Assembly: GCF_900101845.1 (NCBI RefSeq) | Contig: NZ_FNAM01000005.1 | Span: forward strand, 102,999-166,998 | Reading direction: 5' to 3' | Length of the DNA stretch: 64,000 nt | Source: Sporomusa acidovorans | GTDB lineage: Bacteria; Bacillota; Negativicutes; Sporomusales; Sporomusaceae | Part shown: piece after piece, positions 42,810 through 52,404 of the stretch | Layout of the letters: each line of letters opens with the position of its first letter | Numbering within the stretch: the first letter of the stretch is position 1 | Notes under the pieces: generated by a model | Database searches by the model: none | Told to the model about the DNA's origin: nothing | Seen by the model: only the letters and a program-made list of their open reading frames with translations | Program-made: the position numbers and the translations under genes

Positions 42810-45164
42810 ATGAAATTAAGTCGTCGCGCGTTTTTGAAATTGTCTATGGCCCTGGGGGCCACGGCAACCAGCTCAGGACTGCTTTTTCAACAAGCGAAAA
42901 ACAGCTTGTTGTCTGAAGTCGAAGCAGCAGCGAATGAGGAGCAACTTGTCACAACTGCCGGCGGGCATAATTGTGGCGGACGGTGTTTAATAACCGCGCA
43001 TGTTTCCGACGGAGCCGTAACCAGAATTACAACCGATCCTTTACCGGATTCTCCCGATGAACCGGCACTAAAAGCCTGTCTGCGCTGCCGGGCTTATCGC
43101 AACCGGATGTATCATCCCGATCGTTTAAAGTACCCGATGAAACGGGTTGGCAAGCGCGGGGAAGGCAAGTTTGAAAAAATCAGTTGGGAAGAAGCCGCAG
43201 ATATCATCACGGATAATATCACAAGAATTAAAGAAAAGTATGGGCCGGAAGCCTTTTATGTGCCTTATGCTACCGGTCATGACGGAGCTTTAGCCGGAGC
43301 TGATTTTATGTGCCGGTTACTGGCTTTGAACGGCGGTTACCTAAACTACTATAACAATTATAGTAATTCCTGCCATACCTGGGGCCTTAAATCGATCTAT
43401 GGAACCGAAATTACGGCCAACAGCCGTGAAGATTACGTTAATTCCAAGCTGATCATTCTTTGGGGCCACAATCCGGCTGAAACGATTTTTGGAACAAATA
43501 CCATGTATTATTTGCGTCTGGCCAAAGACCGGGGAGCCAAAATCATTGTGATTGACCCGCGGTATAGCGACACTACCATCGCCTTTGCCGATCAATGGAT
43601 ACCGATAAGGCCGACAACAGATAATGCCCTGATGGACGCCATGGCATACGTAATGATTACCTCCAATCTCTACGATCAAGCCTTCTTAGACAAGTATTGT
43701 CTCGGTTTTGACGAAGCACACCTGCCGGCGGACGCGCCGCCCAACAGTTCCTACCGGTCGTATGTTTTGGGACTGGGAGAAGAGCATACTCCGAAAACAC
43801 CGGAATGGGCGGAAGCAATTACCGGTATTCCGGCCTCTACGATTCTGCAATTGGCCAGAGAATATGCCATGACCAAGCCGGCGGCAATTCTGGCCGGCTA
43901 TGGACCGCAAAGACATGCTTATGGGGAACTCATTTCGCGCGGTATGGCCGTACTGGCGGCGATGACCGGCAATATTGGCAAAAGCGGCGGATCGGCGGGA
44001 GCCATGGGCTGGCCGGGATATGGCCGCAGACCAAAATTCGGCGGTGTGGGAACCGATAATCCGGTAAAGGCCTCCATCCCCACCTTTCTCTGGACGGATG
44101 CGGTACTGCGTGGCACTGAAATGACCAAGGCCGACGGTCTGCAAGGCGCTGACCGCTTAACAACCAACATAAAGATGATCGTTAACATCGCCGGCAATGC
44201 GCTGGTCAATCAGCACAGCAATATTAACCGTACAGCCGAAATCTTGCGGGATGAAAGCAAAGTGGAGTGCATTGTTGTCAGTGAGAACTTTATGACTGCC
44301 AGTGCGAAATTTGCGGATATTTTGCTTCCCTGCAGCATGCCGTTGGAACGTAATGACGTTATCAATACCTGGGCCTTTGGCGACTACACCATTTACATGC
44401 ACAAGGCGGTTGCCAGCCTCTATGGTTCAAGATCCGATTATGAATGGATCACGATGGTGGCCGAGCGGCTTGGCCTGAAGAAGGAATTCACTGAGGGCAA
44501 GAGTGAGGAAGACTGGGTTCGGCATGTTGTGGATCAAATTCAGAAGAAAAATCCCGGGTTCCCAAATTATGAGGAATTTAAAGCAAAAGGTATCTACCGC
44601 TTTACCTATCCCGAAAAATTTATTGCGTTTAAAGAGCAGATCGAGGATTTCGACGGCCATAAGTTTCCGACGCCGTCCGGCAAGATTGAAATTTTTTCGC
44701 CTGTTCTCTATGCGATGAATAACCCCAAAGAAATACCGGCTATTCCGCAATACGTTCCTGCCTGGGAAGGCCCGGAAGATCCGCTGACCGAAAAATACCC
44801 GCTGCAGTGTATCGGCCATCATTATCGGCGCAGAGTACATTCAACATTTGATAATGTTCCCTGGATGGAAGAAGTGGCTAAACAGGAAGTATGGCTTAAT
44901 ACGAAGGATGCCGCTAAAAGAGGCATTAAGAACGGCGATAAGGTTAAAGTGTTTAATGACCGCGGGACAATGGTTATTCCTGCCCGTGTTACTTCCTGCA
45001 TTATGCCCGGCGTTATTTCGGTGCCGCAAGGGGCCTGGTATACACCAGACGCCAATGGAATCGATCAGCGAGGTTGTATTAACGTGCTTACCAATCATCG
45101 AGCCACTCCTTTGGCGCACGCAAATCCACAACATACCAATTTGGTCGAAATGGTTAAAGCATAA
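42810..45164 (+). CDS. DMSO-reductase-family molybdopterin catalytic subunit, Tat-exported
   Basis: 784 residues from ATG at 42810 (AGGCGG upstream). Tat signal SRRAFLK at residues 4-10 plus a hydrophobic stretch. Cluster region HNCGGRC then CLRC; the first Cys of the usual motif appears replaced (GGHNC). Molybdopterin domains follow: ISWEEAADIITDNI, NNYSNSCHTWG (the Ser after NNY is a possible Mo ligand, by comparison with DmsA), WGHNPAETIFGTNTMYYLR, and a C-terminal GDKVKVFNDRGTMVIPARVT. It reduces an S- or N-oxide or a similar acceptor outside the cytoplasmic membrane. DmsA/YnfE-like, but the true substrate is unknown. Confidence 0.88.
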   Translation: MKLSRRAFLKLSMALGATATSSGLLFQQAKNSLLSEVEAAANEEQLVTTAGGHNCGGRCLITAHVSDGAVTRITTDPLPDSPDEPALKACLRCRAYRNRMYHPDRLKYPMKRVGKRGEGKFEKISWEEAADIITDNITRIKEKYGPEAFYVPYATGHDGALAGADFMCRLLALNGGYLNYYNNYSNSCHTWGLKSIYGTEITANSREDYVNSKLIILWGHNPAETIFGTNTMYYLRLAKDRGAKIIVIDPRYSDTTIAFADQWIPIRPTTDNALMDAMAYVMITSNLYDQAFLDKYCLGFDEAHLPADAPPNSSYRSYVLGLGEEHTPKTPEWAEAITGIPASTILQLAREYAMTKPAAILAGYGPQRHAYGELISRGMAVLAAMTGNIGKSGGSAGAMGWPGYGRRPKFGGVGTDNPVKASIPTFLWTDAVLRGTEMTKADGLQGADRLTTNIKMIVNIAGNALVNQHSNINRTAEILRDESKVECIVVSENFMTASAKFADILLPCSMPLERNDVINTWAFGDYTIYMHKAVASLYGSRSDYEWITMVAERLGLKKEFTEGKSEEDWVRHVVDQIQKKNPGFPNYEEFKAKGIYRFTYPEKFIAFKEQIEDFDGHKFPTPSGKIEIFSPVLYAMNNPKEIPAIPQYVPAWEGPEDPLTEKYPLQCIGHHYRRRVHSTFDNVPWMEEVAKQEVWLNTKDAAKRGIKNGDKVKVFNDRGTMVIPARVTSCIMPGVISVPQGAWYTPDANGIDQRGCINVLTNHRATPLAHANPQHTNLVEMVKA

Positions 45165-45181
45165 CGTAAGGGGGAGTTTAT

Positions 45182-45763
45182 ATGGGAAAGCAAATGGGCT
45201 TTTATTTTCAACAAGATCGTTGTGTAGGCTGTTTTACCTGTCAAATTGCCTGTAAAGATAAAAATAATTTGGAAGTTGGCCAGAATTTCCGGAAGGTAAA
45301 AAAATTTGAGGGGGGCGGTTTTGTCAAGGATGGCAATGGTTACGCCAATAATATTTATGCATTTTGGACATCGTTGGCCTGCAATCATTGTAAAGATCCC
45401 AAATGCGTGAAAGGCTGCCCTACCGGCGCTATGACCAAAAGAGAAGAAGACGGTATTGTTTATGTCGATCAAAGTAAATGCATTGGCTGTAGTTATTGTG
45501 AGATGAACTGCCCGTATCATGCCCCGCAGTTCAACAAAAAACTCGGTAAAATGGGAAAATGCGATTTGTGCAAGGATTTATTAGCCAAGGGAGAAAAGCC
45601 GATTTGCGTGGATGCTTGTCCAATGCGGGCACTTGACTACGGCGACATCGAAGACTTAAAGAAAAAGTATCAGGGAACAGCTGATGTAAAAGGATTACCG
45701 GATTCCAGGATTACGCAGCCTAGTCTAGTCATCCACCCTCACAGAAATGCCGGTAAGAACTAA
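45182..45763 (+). CDS. Four-cluster ferredoxin subunit (DmsB-like)
   Basis: 193 residues, ATG after AAGGGGGAG. Four Cys groups in DmsB order: CVGCFTCQIAC, CNHCKDPKCVKGC, CIGCSYCEMNC and CDLC...CVDACP. It carries electrons from the membrane subunit to the catalytic subunit, and crosses the membrane with it by the Tat route. It lies 17 bases after the catalytic gene. Confidence 0.93.
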   Translation: MGKQMGFYFQQDRCVGCFTCQIACKDKNNLEVGQNFRKVKKFEGGGFVKDGNGYANNIYAFWTSLACNHCKDPKCVKGCPTGAMTKREEDGIVYVDQSKCIGCSYCEMNCPYHAPQFNKKLGKMGKCDLCKDLLAKGEKPICVDACPMRALDYGDIEDLKKKYQGTADVKGLPDSRITQPSLVIHPHRNAGKN

Positions 45764-45784
45764 TTTGCAAAGGAGAGGAAGAGC

Positions 45785-46609
45785 GTGGGAAATGAGTTGC
45801 CATTAGTAGTATTTACCGTTCTGTCACAGCTTGCTGTTGGAATTTTAATCATGTCCCAGATTGTCGGAGAAAGAATTGCCAGGAATAAAAAACGTCTGTA
45901 TGCCTGGGCTCTCGGTATTACAGCCGTCAGTATGCTTGTTGCCATGAGCCACTTAGGGGATCCGATTGGCGCCTATCGTGCCCTTGCCAATGCTGGAAGC
46001 TCCTGGCTTAGCCGGGAAAACATATTCTTAGGTGCTTTTTTACTTTGTGTTGTTGTTATGGTGCTGAAAGTTCGGCGGGATGAAACCGCTGCCATTGGTA
46101 AATTAGGTTGGATTGGTGCGATTCTGGGGTTATGCGCCGTTATCAGTACGGGAAATGTCTATTACTATTCCTCCATTCCGGCCTGGACGAGTCTTTATAC
46201 CTATATCGCATTTTTTAGTGCGATGCTGATCTTGGGCAATAGCTTTTTGGTAATGCTGTTGGATTTTACCAAGGATCAGGTACTGCGGCCGGTTAAAATT
46301 ATCGTGTTTAGCAATGGCTTGCTGTTTGTAATCCAATTAGCATATTTCGTTCCCTATCTGGGGTATCTGAATGCAGTTTCCAGTCTCAGCGCCGGTTTTA
46401 TTACGGATCGCATGGGCCCATGGCTGTTGGGGCAAAGCTTGTTGCTGCTGGGAATAATGGGAACGGGTTACGCCGCTTATACCGCCAAAAAACTTCAGAA
46501 TGTGCCTAAAAACATAAATGTATGGTTTGCTTCCGGGTTTGTTTTGGCGATTATCGGCATTACAATCGGGCGTTATTTATTTTATGCCGGCGGAATGCCT
46601 ATGTGGTAA
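45785..46609 (+). CDS. Membrane anchor/quinol oxidase subunit (DmsC-like)
   Basis: 274 residues, GTG start with AAAGGAGAGG upstream. About eight transmembrane segments spaced through the protein, beginning LPLVVFTVLSQLAVGILIM. MSHLGDPIGAYRALANAGSSWLSRE is a conserved DmsC-like segment. It anchors the complex and oxidises menaquinol. Confidence 0.9.
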   Translation: MGNELPLVVFTVLSQLAVGILIMSQIVGERIARNKKRLYAWALGITAVSMLVAMSHLGDPIGAYRALANAGSSWLSRENIFLGAFLLCVVVMVLKVRRDETAAIGKLGWIGAILGLCAVISTGNVYYYSSIPAWTSLYTYIAFFSAMLILGNSFLVMLLDFTKDQVLRPVKIIVFSNGLLFVIQLAYFVPYLGYLNAVSSLSAGFITDRMGPWLLGQSLLLLGIMGTGYAAYTAKKLQNVPKNINVWFASGFVLAIIGITIGRYLFYAGGMPMW

Positions 46610-46618
46610 AATATAAAT

Positions 46619-48625
46619 ATGAAACAAAATCGACATGTATGTCCTTTTAATTGCTACAGCAATTGCAGTATCATTTCTTATGTGCAGGATGGCAAAGTGC
46701 AGAGGATCAGCGGTGATCCTCTGCTTCACTATACCCGTGGCTATTTATGCCAAAAAGTCTTAAGTTATTTAGATGTTTTTTATCATCCGGACCGGATACT
46801 TTCTCCCCTGCAGCAAATACCCAGGGGTTCGGGGAATTGGCGGGTTATTTCCTGGGAAGAAGCGTTGGGGCACATCGCCGGCAATATTATAAAACTTACA
46901 GATGATTACGGGTCCTTTTTACCGCTGTGCATTATTAAAAACACCGGCAATCTTGGCCTCCTTCACGAAGCCTGGAATTGGTTTGCACGAAGCTTTGCAG
47001 GCGGTACCAGCAGAATTAGCGGAACCGTCTGCTGGAATGCCCTCGTGGACGCCTTTTATTATACAGTTGGCCCTTGTGCGCCACCGCCTCCTGAAAAAAT
47101 GGCTGACTCGAAATTGATTTTTCTTTGGGGGGTAAACCCGGCCTGGACATCGATTCATCAGATGCATTATCTGGAACAGGCACGCCTGCACGGTGCTACA
47201 ATTGTTGTCATTGATCCGGTTTTGACGGTTACTGCTGCCAAAGCGGACATCTATATTCAAATTTCACCGGGCACCGATGCGGAATTCGCACTGGCCATGG
47301 TTTACCATTTGATCCAAACGAGTCAGATTGACGTGGACTTTTTGCAGAATAAGGTAGAAGGCTGGCAAGAATTTTATGAATATGTAACGCGGCTTAACCC
47401 TCTGGAGCTAGCCGCGGAAACCGGAGTTCCCTATAAGCATATTCAGCGGTTAGCCGATAGGTATGCCGCCGTTCCTTCCGCCGCGCTTTGGCTCGGACTT
47501 GGCATGCAAAGGTATAAGAACGGCGGCAACAATGTCCGGGCAATTTTAGCATTAACGGCGCTAACCGGTCATATTCAGAATCAGCATTTATATAGCAGTA
47601 ATACGTATTATGGCAACTTATTTTGCACAGAGTGGGACTGGATGTATTCGGCCGCCGCTATTCGCAAATTTCCGGCGTATCGCTTGGCGGATTCTTTACA
47701 GGAAGCGACTGTTCCCCCAATCCGGACGGCCATTATTGCAGCCTCCAACCCCTTGGTGCAGTTATCGGAGACAACCAAACTGGCGCAACGGCTGACAAAA
47801 CTGGATTTAGTGGTTGTTGTCGGGCAATTTTTATCGGAAACGGCCAGGGTGGCAGATATCTTTTTGCCGACGACAACTTGGCTGGAACACTGGGATGTAG
47901 TGCCCGGTTACTGGCACAATTGGCTGGGAATCAGCGAGCCTGCGGTACAACCTAGAGGTCAATGCCTCGCCGATATTGAGATTGTAACCAGACTTTCCAC
48001 TTACCTCAATGCGCTGTCCCCAGGAATTTGTTCCTTTCCGGTGAAAACGCAAGAGGAATGGTTGCAGGCAGTGTTTACACCGGACGTGTTACATTCTTTA
48101 CAGATAAAAGATTATCGTGAACTTTTGCTGGGCCCTAAGGAATATAAGGGGTTGCCACAATATATTACCAACAATAAATTTCAAACCCCATCCGGAAAAT
48201 TTGTGATTTCTACGGCAAATTTACCAGTCCCGCAAGCAGCCCGCAATAGTACAGCCAAGGCTTTTCCTTACCGGTTATTGACACCCCACGTAACGTCCCT
48301 GCTAAATTCCCAATTTAGCAATATGGCGGAAGGCGAGCGGGCCTGTATAATTGTAAATCAGCAAATTGCCCGGGAAAAGGGCCTTCAGTCGGGAAAGAAC
48401 GTCCTTTTATTCAATAAGCTGGGCGAAATAAAAATTAAGGCTTTTATCAGCAATGCAGTGGCCCCGGGGGTTGTTTATTATTATGCGGGAGAAGGTACGG
48501 AAGAAGGAATTAATAAGCTCATTCCATCCGAACCGACTGATTTGGGAGATTGTCAATGTAATGACAAGGGGCTGGCCTTAAACGATACATTTGTAGATGT
48601 AGCAGCTCTCGTTAATTTTAAATAA
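46619..48625 (+). CDS. Second molybdopterin oxidoreductase, no Tat signal
   Basis: 668 residues. Starts MKQNRHVCPFNCYSNCSI, a cluster motif CPFNCYSNC at residues 8-16 with the fourth Cys in YLCQK. There is no signal peptide, so it should be cytoplasmic. It has ISWEEALGHIAGNII, SGTVCWNAL (possible Cys ligand of Mo), WGVNPAWTSIHQMHYL, VVIDPVLTVTAAKAD and a C-terminal LLTPHVTSLLNSQ...KNVLLFNKLGEIK. It is shorter than the exported subunit and distinct in sequence. The start follows DmsC by nine bases and lacks a clear ribosome site, so coupling is likely. Substrate unknown. Confidence 0.85.
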   Translation: MKQNRHVCPFNCYSNCSIISYVQDGKVQRISGDPLLHYTRGYLCQKVLSYLDVFYHPDRILSPLQQIPRGSGNWRVISWEEALGHIAGNIIKLTDDYGSFLPLCIIKNTGNLGLLHEAWNWFARSFAGGTSRISGTVCWNALVDAFYYTVGPCAPPPPEKMADSKLIFLWGVNPAWTSIHQMHYLEQARLHGATIVVIDPVLTVTAAKADIYIQISPGTDAEFALAMVYHLIQTSQIDVDFLQNKVEGWQEFYEYVTRLNPLELAAETGVPYKHIQRLADRYAAVPSAALWLGLGMQRYKNGGNNVRAILALTALTGHIQNQHLYSSNTYYGNLFCTEWDWMYSAAAIRKFPAYRLADSLQEATVPPIRTAIIAASNPLVQLSETTKLAQRLTKLDLVVVVGQFLSETARVADIFLPTTTWLEHWDVVPGYWHNWLGISEPAVQPRGQCLADIEIVTRLSTYLNALSPGICSFPVKTQEEWLQAVFTPDVLHSLQIKDYRELLLGPKEYKGLPQYITNNKFQTPSGKFVISTANLPVPQAARNSTAKAFPYRLLTPHVTSLLNSQFSNMAEGERACIIVNQQIAREKGLQSGKNVLLFNKLGEIKIKAFISNAVAPGVVYYYAGEGTEEGINKLIPSEPTDLGDCQCNDKGLALNDTFVDVAALVNFK

Positions 48626-48634
48626 GAGTGGATA

Positions 48635-50416
48635 ATGATGGATAAAGTATTTGTATTTAATCCCAACCTGTGTATTGGTTGCAAGAACTGTGAAGCTGCT
48701 TGCAAGGACAGGCACAACTTACCTTTTCCCCTGCGCAAGGTCAAAAAGATGCTGAATCAAGAGGGCGTGCTGCAATATCTTTCTATGGGGTGCAACCATT
48801 GTGAAAACCCTGAATGTATGCGGGTTTGTCCCAACCGTGCTTATGTTAAAGGTGAATTTGGCGCAGTACTGCATATTGCCAGTCGCTGTAAAGCCTGCAA
48901 TCTTTGTGTTAAGGCGTGCCCCTTTAAAGGACCACGCTATAATTTAGATTTGGGGCGGGTAGTTAAGTGTGATTTTTGCATTAATTTGCTGGAGCAGGGC
49001 AAGCAGCCCGTGTGTGCGATGAATTGCCCCACACGGGCTTTGCTGGTTGTCGATGCCACTGAAGAGCATATCCGTAATGCGCATACAATAAAAAACGCAG
49101 TGACAAAACCGCGGTACTATTCTGTAGCAATGACCAAAGGTATTCGAATATTTGGTAAGAGCAGGCAAAAGCATGGTGGTGTTGTAATGAATGAACAACC
49201 TGATTTTAAAGAGCTGGAGCATAAGTTTTTCCTATTAGCGGCAACCGGAAAAAGTCTAACGGCCATTGTTGATTTCTTATATGAAGTAAATCAATGTGAT
49301 GTGTTAGTTTGCGATTATAATTATCGGGTACTGGCTAAAAAGGGAAATCAGGCAGTAACAAGTGTGACCGATGAGTTTTTGCCACCTGATTTTCTCCATA
49401 AATCTTCCCTGATAAATGGTTTTTACCAAGGAAGCTTACGCTGCGGCGATAGCGATAAGCAATTTATACTGCAAGTGATAGACGGAAAGCCGATTTATGG
49501 GTATGTTTTATTGTTTACAAACGATTTGGAAGATAGTTTTATTCAACATTCGATTACTATTGCTTGCCTTGCTTTGCGTATCGAACTGTCGCGCCTAAGA
49601 CTGGAACAGCAAACAGAAGAAACCTATCGTAACGAGTTCTTGGAAGATATTTTATATAATAATATTAGTAACCAAGAGATTATGGTACAAAGAGGCTATA
49701 CCTGGGGCTTAGATTTTGGGCGACCGTATATGTTAATGGTTGTTACAACTGTTTTTTCCGAGGTGGGCCAGACGGATATTTTTATTGACAGCCGTTGGCA
49801 CTCACTTATGCAGTATTGGATTAAAAAACGCTGGCCGCGAATAATCTGCCAGGAACGAAAAAATCAAATTATCCTATTTATTCCCAAGGAAAAAGAAAAA
49901 GACCATACAGTTCGGTTCTGCTTAGTTTCTATTTTTGATTTTCTCCAGAAAAAAACAAAGGAGTTCCTGAATATTTCGTTAATCGGCGGCATTGGCTGTT
50001 TTTATTCGACTAATTCCCAGTTGCATCGAACTTATCAAGAAGCTAAGACAACAATAGAAATTGGCTTATTACTTAGAAAATATGGGCAGCTTCTTTTCTA
50101 TGATGATCTTGGGATAATAAGCTTATTGATCCATCAAGGCGATCAGGAGCTTACTAATTATTTTACTAATACGTTAGGACTGCTGGCAGTAAACGACCAG
50201 GAACATCAAACTGATTTATTGTTAACGTTATATACCTACTTTTATTATTCTGGAGACATAAATAGAGCAGCAAAAGCTTTGTTTATTCACGTAAATACCT
50301 TGCGTTACCGGTTGAAAAAAATAGAGGAGATATTAGGAAAAAGCTTAGCTGATTATGATGTGATAGTGAATTTGTATATAGCACTACAACTAGGAATTAT
50401 GCTGAAGCGCATGTAA
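48635..50416 (+). CDS. Fusion of four-cluster ferredoxin subunit and PucR/CdaR-type regulator
   Basis: 593 residues in one open frame. Residues 1-155 are a complete DmsB-like module with sixteen cysteines in four groups: 13/16/19/23, 53/56/61/65, 85/88/91/95 and 112/115/127/131. A basic linker (about 160-190) follows. Residues about 200-420 are a sensor-like region, about 420-500 resemble the GGDEF-like part of CdaR/PucR proteins, and 525-590 are the PucR C-terminal HTH (INRAAKALFIHVNTLRYRLK). It could sense redox state or electron flow through its clusters and control the operon that it ends. An internal ATG at about 49188, with GGTGGTG upstream, might start the regulator alone. Confidence 0.9.
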   Translation: MMDKVFVFNPNLCIGCKNCEAACKDRHNLPFPLRKVKKMLNQEGVLQYLSMGCNHCENPECMRVCPNRAYVKGEFGAVLHIASRCKACNLCVKACPFKGPRYNLDLGRVVKCDFCINLLEQGKQPVCAMNCPTRALLVVDATEEHIRNAHTIKNAVTKPRYYSVAMTKGIRIFGKSRQKHGGVVMNEQPDFKELEHKFFLLAATGKSLTAIVDFLYEVNQCDVLVCDYNYRVLAKKGNQAVTSVTDEFLPPDFLHKSSLINGFYQGSLRCGDSDKQFILQVIDGKPIYGYVLLFTNDLEDSFIQHSITIACLALRIELSRLRLEQQTEETYRNEFLEDILYNNISNQEIMVQRGYTWGLDFGRPYMLMVVTTVFSEVGQTDIFIDSRWHSLMQYWIKKRWPRIICQERKNQIILFIPKEKEKDHTVRFCLVSIFDFLQKKTKEFLNISLIGGIGCFYSTNSQLHRTYQEAKTTIEIGLLLRKYGQLLFYDDLGIISLLIHQGDQELTNYFTNTLGLLAVNDQEHQTDLLLTLYTYFYYSGDINRAAKALFIHVNTLRYRLKKIEEILGKSLADYDVIVNLYIALQLGIMLKRM

Positions 50417-50462
50417 AACTTATAGGGAGCATATACATTCTGGACTAATGGTATTTAGCGCA

Positions 50463-50495
50463 ACTCAGACAGGTAACAGGACCTGTCTGAGTGCA
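50463..50495 (+). terminator. Terminator of the respiratory operon
   Basis: 12-bp perfect arms ACTCAGACAGGT / ACCTGTCTGAGT with a 6-nt loop, then GCATTTTCC. Confidence 0.75.
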
Positions 50496-50621
50496 TTTTC
50501 CATTTTCAACCCATTTCTAAAGAAATTCTAAAAATAAGGTTCTATAATTACCAATATAGACAATTGATAGAAGGCAATTAGCCCTCTATTGAATATAGAT
50601 TTTTCTTTACAATAACCCTAC

Positions 50622-50670
50622 CCATATAAAAGTACCCAGCATTGCTATTATGCTGGGTACTTTTATATGG
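50622..50670. terminator. Long inverted repeat, probably a bidirectional terminator
   Basis: 20-bp perfect arms starting CCATATAAAAGTACCCAGCA, with a 9-nt loop, in the gap between the convergent operon ends at 50416 and 50796. The A/T-rich outer arms give T runs on both strands. The rest of the 379-base gap shows no gene. Confidence 0.7.
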
Positions 50671-50795
50671 ACCTGTTTCCTGACATTGAAAAATCATTCG
50701 GCGCGACCGAATTCGGATCAGTCCGGTGATTAAAATTACTGTTTACCGTTTAGGGTGCGTCGTGTCTGGAAGCTGATGAGGATAGATGGTTCATA

Positions 50796-52166
50796 TTAGA
50801 AGAAAAACTCAACTTGTCCGAAAACTTTATTGGTATCTTTGTCAAGGCTGATATTTTTTCCGTTAAAATACAGGAGAGTCCCTAAAATATTTCTGCCGAA
50901 AGTGTACGTTGCACCAACTTCGTACCCTTTCTGGCCGGCACTGGCGCCATCAAAGGTAGGCGCCAGCACCGCCGTGTTTCCTAGATAGCGATAGGCGGCA
51001 TAAGCTCCCCAGCTGTTTTTGACCGCCGGGTCGGCTCCTTTGTAACTTAACTGAATATTATATGCTTTACTCTGATCTCCCAGATTATTGCTGCTGATAC
51101 CCTCGGAATTTTTGGCATAAAGGCCGGATAAATTGGCATCACCAAAATTATAAGAAGCGCCAACGCTGGCAATAGCATATTTATTTGCGCCATATGCCCC
51201 ATCATGACCGGCAACGGCTACCCGTCCGTTTTTTAAGGCGGCATCTTTAAAAATCGAGTAGCCGGCGGAAAATCCCCATTTGTCATTCGGCGTATAATCA
51301 AACTGAACGGCGGTATAGTCGCCGGTTTCAACCTGCTCCAGCGGACTGTAAAGGTTCGGATAGGCTTCCGCATAGTGAATGTGTCCGTTGGCATCAATGT
51401 CATATTGATCCACCATACTGTCTGCATCGGGACTGAAGCGTCCGGCTGTCAGTGTGGTTTTAAACACTTTGCTGCCAAAGTTTATTTCCGCGCCGCTTAC
51501 CCGCTCGTCCATAATGACTCCCTGAGAACTAAAGACAGGCAGCTTGCCCAGCTTGACATTAAGAGCTCCGTCGCCATAGTTGCCTTCTACATAAATACGG
51601 TCGACATCAGGGTCGCTGTCATTGCTGTCAGTTTTTAAATCCACTTCGTAATCAATACGGGCTTTGGCATCCCAGTGGTTATTGATAGTGACCACCGGTT
51701 CCAAACGGAACAGGGCGGTATTCGCCTTGGTATCATCAATATGCTCTGTTGCTTCCGCGCCGTCGCTATGCACTTTGGTATAGCGGTAATACAGTTCTCC
51801 GCCCCATTTTACGTTATCAATTTTTTCTGCCAGACTATCGACACGAACTCCTAAATGATTTAGTTCATTGGCAAATTCAGCCGCTAATTTGTCTACCAGG
51901 GCATGGTCTGCAGCGGAAAGACGATCCTGGTTTACCATCGCTTTGGCTACAATCTGGGCCATTTCATAGCGGGTGAGAGCACGGTCACCGCGAAACGTAC
52001 CGTCGCCATAGCCGCTAATTATACCGTCGGTTGCCAGTTTTGATACAGCCTCATATGCCCAACTGCTGCGTGGCACATCAATAAACGGGTTGGTTGCCGC
52101 CCATACCGTACTGCCGACACTTGCCAGCAAGGAACTTACCAGGGCGCCTGCTAAAAGTTTTTTCAT
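50796..52166 (-). CDS. SLH-domain outer-membrane porin (OmpM-like)
   Basis: 456 residues from ATG at 52166 (GGGAGGAATTGAGA upstream); an upstream in-frame start at 52277 lies within the Fur box and is rejected. Signal peptide MKKLLAGALVSSLLASVGS...AWA-like end VWAATN. One SLH domain (about 24-75: NPFIDVPRSSWAYEAVSKL, GYGDGTFRGDRALTRYEMA), a coiled-coil stretch (about 85-125), then a beta-barrel ending in FGQVEFFF, with the terminal Phe typical of outer-membrane proteins. In Negativicutes the SLH domain ties the outer membrane to the peptidoglycan. A Fur box upstream suggests iron control. Confidence 0.93.
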   Translation of the reverse strand: MKKLLAGALVSSLLASVGSTVWAATNPFIDVPRSSWAYEAVSKLATDGIISGYGDGTFRGDRALTRYEMAQIVAKAMVNQDRLSAADHALVDKLAAEFANELNHLGVRVDSLAEKIDNVKWGGELYYRYTKVHSDGAEATEHIDDTKANTALFRLEPVVTINNHWDAKARIDYEVDLKTDSNDSDPDVDRIYVEGNYGDGALNVKLGKLPVFSSQGVIMDERVSGAEINFGSKVFKTTLTAGRFSPDADSMVDQYDIDANGHIHYAEAYPNLYSPLEQVETGDYTAVQFDYTPNDKWGFSAGYSIFKDAALKNGRVAVAGHDGAYGANKYAIASVGASYNFGDANLSGLYAKNSEGISSNNLGDQSKAYNIQLSYKGADPAVKNSWGAYAAYRYLGNTAVLAPTFDGASAGQKGYEVGATYTFGRNILGTLLYFNGKNISLDKDTNKVFGQVEFFF

Positions 52167-52256
52167 TCTCAATTCCTCCCATTTTATCGGAACAGCTTGC
52201 TGTTTTGCCGTCTTTTTACCAACAGTTATGCGGTTCCGTACTGTAATGTTATAAAT

Positions 52257-52275
52257 GATAATGATAATCTTTATC
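52257..52275. promoter_or_regulatory. Fur box upstream of the SLH porin
   Basis: GATAATGATAATCTTTATC matches the 19-bp Fur consensus at 18 of 19 positions. It lies about 90 bases before the porin start, where a promoter would be. Confidence 0.85.
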
Positions 52276-52404
52276 ATCTTATGAGTAATTTTAGGACATA
52301 AAAAAATCTTTCTCTACCCCAAAAGGGAGTTCTATAACCCGATAAGGAATTTTTGTAAAAAAAAAAAGAACCAATGAGAGAAACAAGTATTTTCTCAACG
52401 GTTT

